Shown in pieces: positions 62,547 to 64,000 of a DNA stretch of 64,000 bases (its first letter is position 1; each line of letters starts with the position of its first letter). The translations under genes and the position numbers were made by a program. The notes beneath the pieces are model-generated. The model worked only from the letters and a program-made list of their open reading frames with translations, searched no databases and was not told where the DNA came from. The stretch is from Ficedula albicollis (Eukaryota > Chordata > Aves > Passeriformes > Muscicapidae). Location: positions 27,313,162-27,377,161 of the forward strand of contig NC_021671.1 in NCBI RefSeq assembly GCF_000247815.1, written 5' to 3'.

Positions 62547-64000
62547 TCACAACTTTAGTATCAGATTTTCCAGCATAATCAATCATGACAGCATCCTATA
62601 AATCATATTAACACAAAGAATTATTTTTCCAGGGACTGAAGTGCCTACTAGATGCCAGAAAACTGTTCTTCCCTTCTTATTGTTTCCTTCCATCAGAGAT
62701 TTACATTTGGTAAGTGATTCTGTAAATCTGTCCAAAAGTTTCATTGAGCTTGCATTCCTGGCTCTGTAATGCCTCTAAAGGCTGTGATCTCAAGCTAAGA
62801 GCATCCTAGAAAGTCACTCCATTCCGCTGTCTACTGTGGAGACAGATTTTTGCTCATAGCACTTTTCCACAAGTAGGACCAAAATGGTGTTTTGAGGCAT
62901 TTCTGGGGTCTCCTTTCTTGTTACTTAACATGCCAGATTATTTTGCTGATACAAAAGATTACTTTTACTGGACAGATTTGGAGAAAACAAGCTGTTTTGA
63001 CATATTTGATTGCTCCTGACTTCCCCTCCCATTTCAGTTTACTATTGTAGTTTAGGACAGTCTAAGGATTTGTTCACCCGTTGAACAAAAGCTAAAAAAT
63101 AATTATCATGTTATTTGGTATATTCTGCAGCTGCTACAACTGTAGTCCCCTACCTCACCCTTGTCAGGTTGGTGCTGAATCCTGCCCTGGAGCAGATCAT
63201 AACAAAAGTAATCCAAGTGTGACAGACATCATCAAATTATATATTGTTGATACCTACCTATCCCAAAGAACACACATTCAGGATTCTAAACATGAAAAGA
63301 GCACTATTATGCTGCTTTACAGCTACTTGCCCCTTACCACTGAACCAATACTACGTAGCTAAGGTCTAAGTAGCAAAGATACACCTCCTGTTTGCAATGT
63401 GCTGTGCAGTTCCAGGCTTTGATTTCTAAGACATAAATGTCAAGGGCACAAAAACTCAAGCACGATAAATCAATTGCCTCATATGTGCCTGCATCAGATG
63501 AACAATCCACTCAGGTCTGAGGGGAAAACATGCCAAATTTTCCAGCTTTTAATAAAAGCCTTGGCAGCCTATCAGCATAGAAAGAGTAACATTTAAGCTT
63601 ATAGAAAAAGGAAATGATATTTCATCAGAAAGCATTATTTTAGCCTCAGTCATGGAGGAAAGTTCATTGTCTTCACTTTTTCCTGACCAACATAACAGGC
63701 TACATAAAAAAGACATGTTAGGTTTTGTCAGCAGTGACTGAAACACCTGGAAACCCTGTACAGTGCAGGACATTATGCAGAACCATATCATTATATCACA
63801 AAAGGAGGAAAATTGCTGGGCAAAGAGCAAGCACAGTTATGTTCTTCTCGGCAAAACTAATACTTCAGTAAAAGCTGCAATACGTAGTATCTATATCAAG
63901 TAATAATGCTTGTGTACTGGAATAAGAGCATCTTTGAAAGTGTAATGGAAGTAGGGGGGTCTCACTATCTGCTGTTTCCTATTTTTCCACAAATTAATAT

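Larger units (their letters stand above)
37149..64000. other. Mostly intergenic region upstream of TUBGCP3
   Basis: Apart from the CR1 copies, local duplications and weak ORF relics listed separately, the stretches 37.2-39.6, 41.2-45.9, 46.3-49.3, 50.2-51.6, 52.2-54.9, 55.1-57.4, 58.9-59.2, 60.0-60.9 and 62.6-64.0 kb look like AT-rich non-coding DNA. I saw no tRNA, rRNA or recognisable conserved gene. Confidence 0.6.

Overview
The window reads as a vertebrate nuclear genome, almost certainly a bird. It carries many truncated CR1 LINE copies with the avian-type 3' end (about twelve fragments in both orientations), AT-rich introns, GT-AG splice sites, and exons that read clearly as the N-terminal third of gamma-tubulin complex component 3 (TUBGCP3/GCP3).

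Layout. Positions 1 to about 34.5 kb hold the 5' part of TUBGCP3 on the minus strand, transcribed right to left. Eight conserved coding exons can be placed by homology, splice sites and continuous reading phase: 20736-20629, 18752-18685, 16176-16099, 15487-15270, 12653-12481 (with a second copy at 13343-13171), 9733-9615, 7050-6925 and 3542-3474. They encode roughly 320 residues: the N-terminal extension and the start of the Spc97/Spc98 (GRIP1) domain. The rest of the gene lies left of the window. The canonical first coding exon was not found. A CpG-rich promoter-like region (33.4-34.65 kb) is interrupted by an 819-base run of pure C that looks like sequencing or assembly filler and may hide it. 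A phase-compatible alternative 5' structure (start candidate at 34507, 79-nt exon at 27920-27842 and again at 30352-30274) is proposed but unproven.

From about 35 kb to 64 kb the window is mostly intergenic, upstream of TUBGCP3. It contains CR1 fragments, local duplications, two minus-strand segments that look like decayed protein-coding sequence (39.6-39.9 kb and 57.4-57.9 kb), and one minus-strand ORF with a signal-peptide-like start (46.28-45.94 kb). No second functional gene could be recognised.

The most striking signal is window-wide: at least fifteen near-identical direct tandem duplications, from 50 bp to 2.5 kb, most two-copy, in unrelated sequence. Two of them copy an exon or exon candidate. 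Differences between copies look allelic (a few SNPs, small indels, a 66-bp repeat present once or twice), one junction carries a 13-base string identical to part of a common Illumina adapter, and the locus contains the poly-C run. I therefore favour false duplication during assembly over biology, although a real lineage-specific burst of tandem duplication cannot be excluded from sequence alone.
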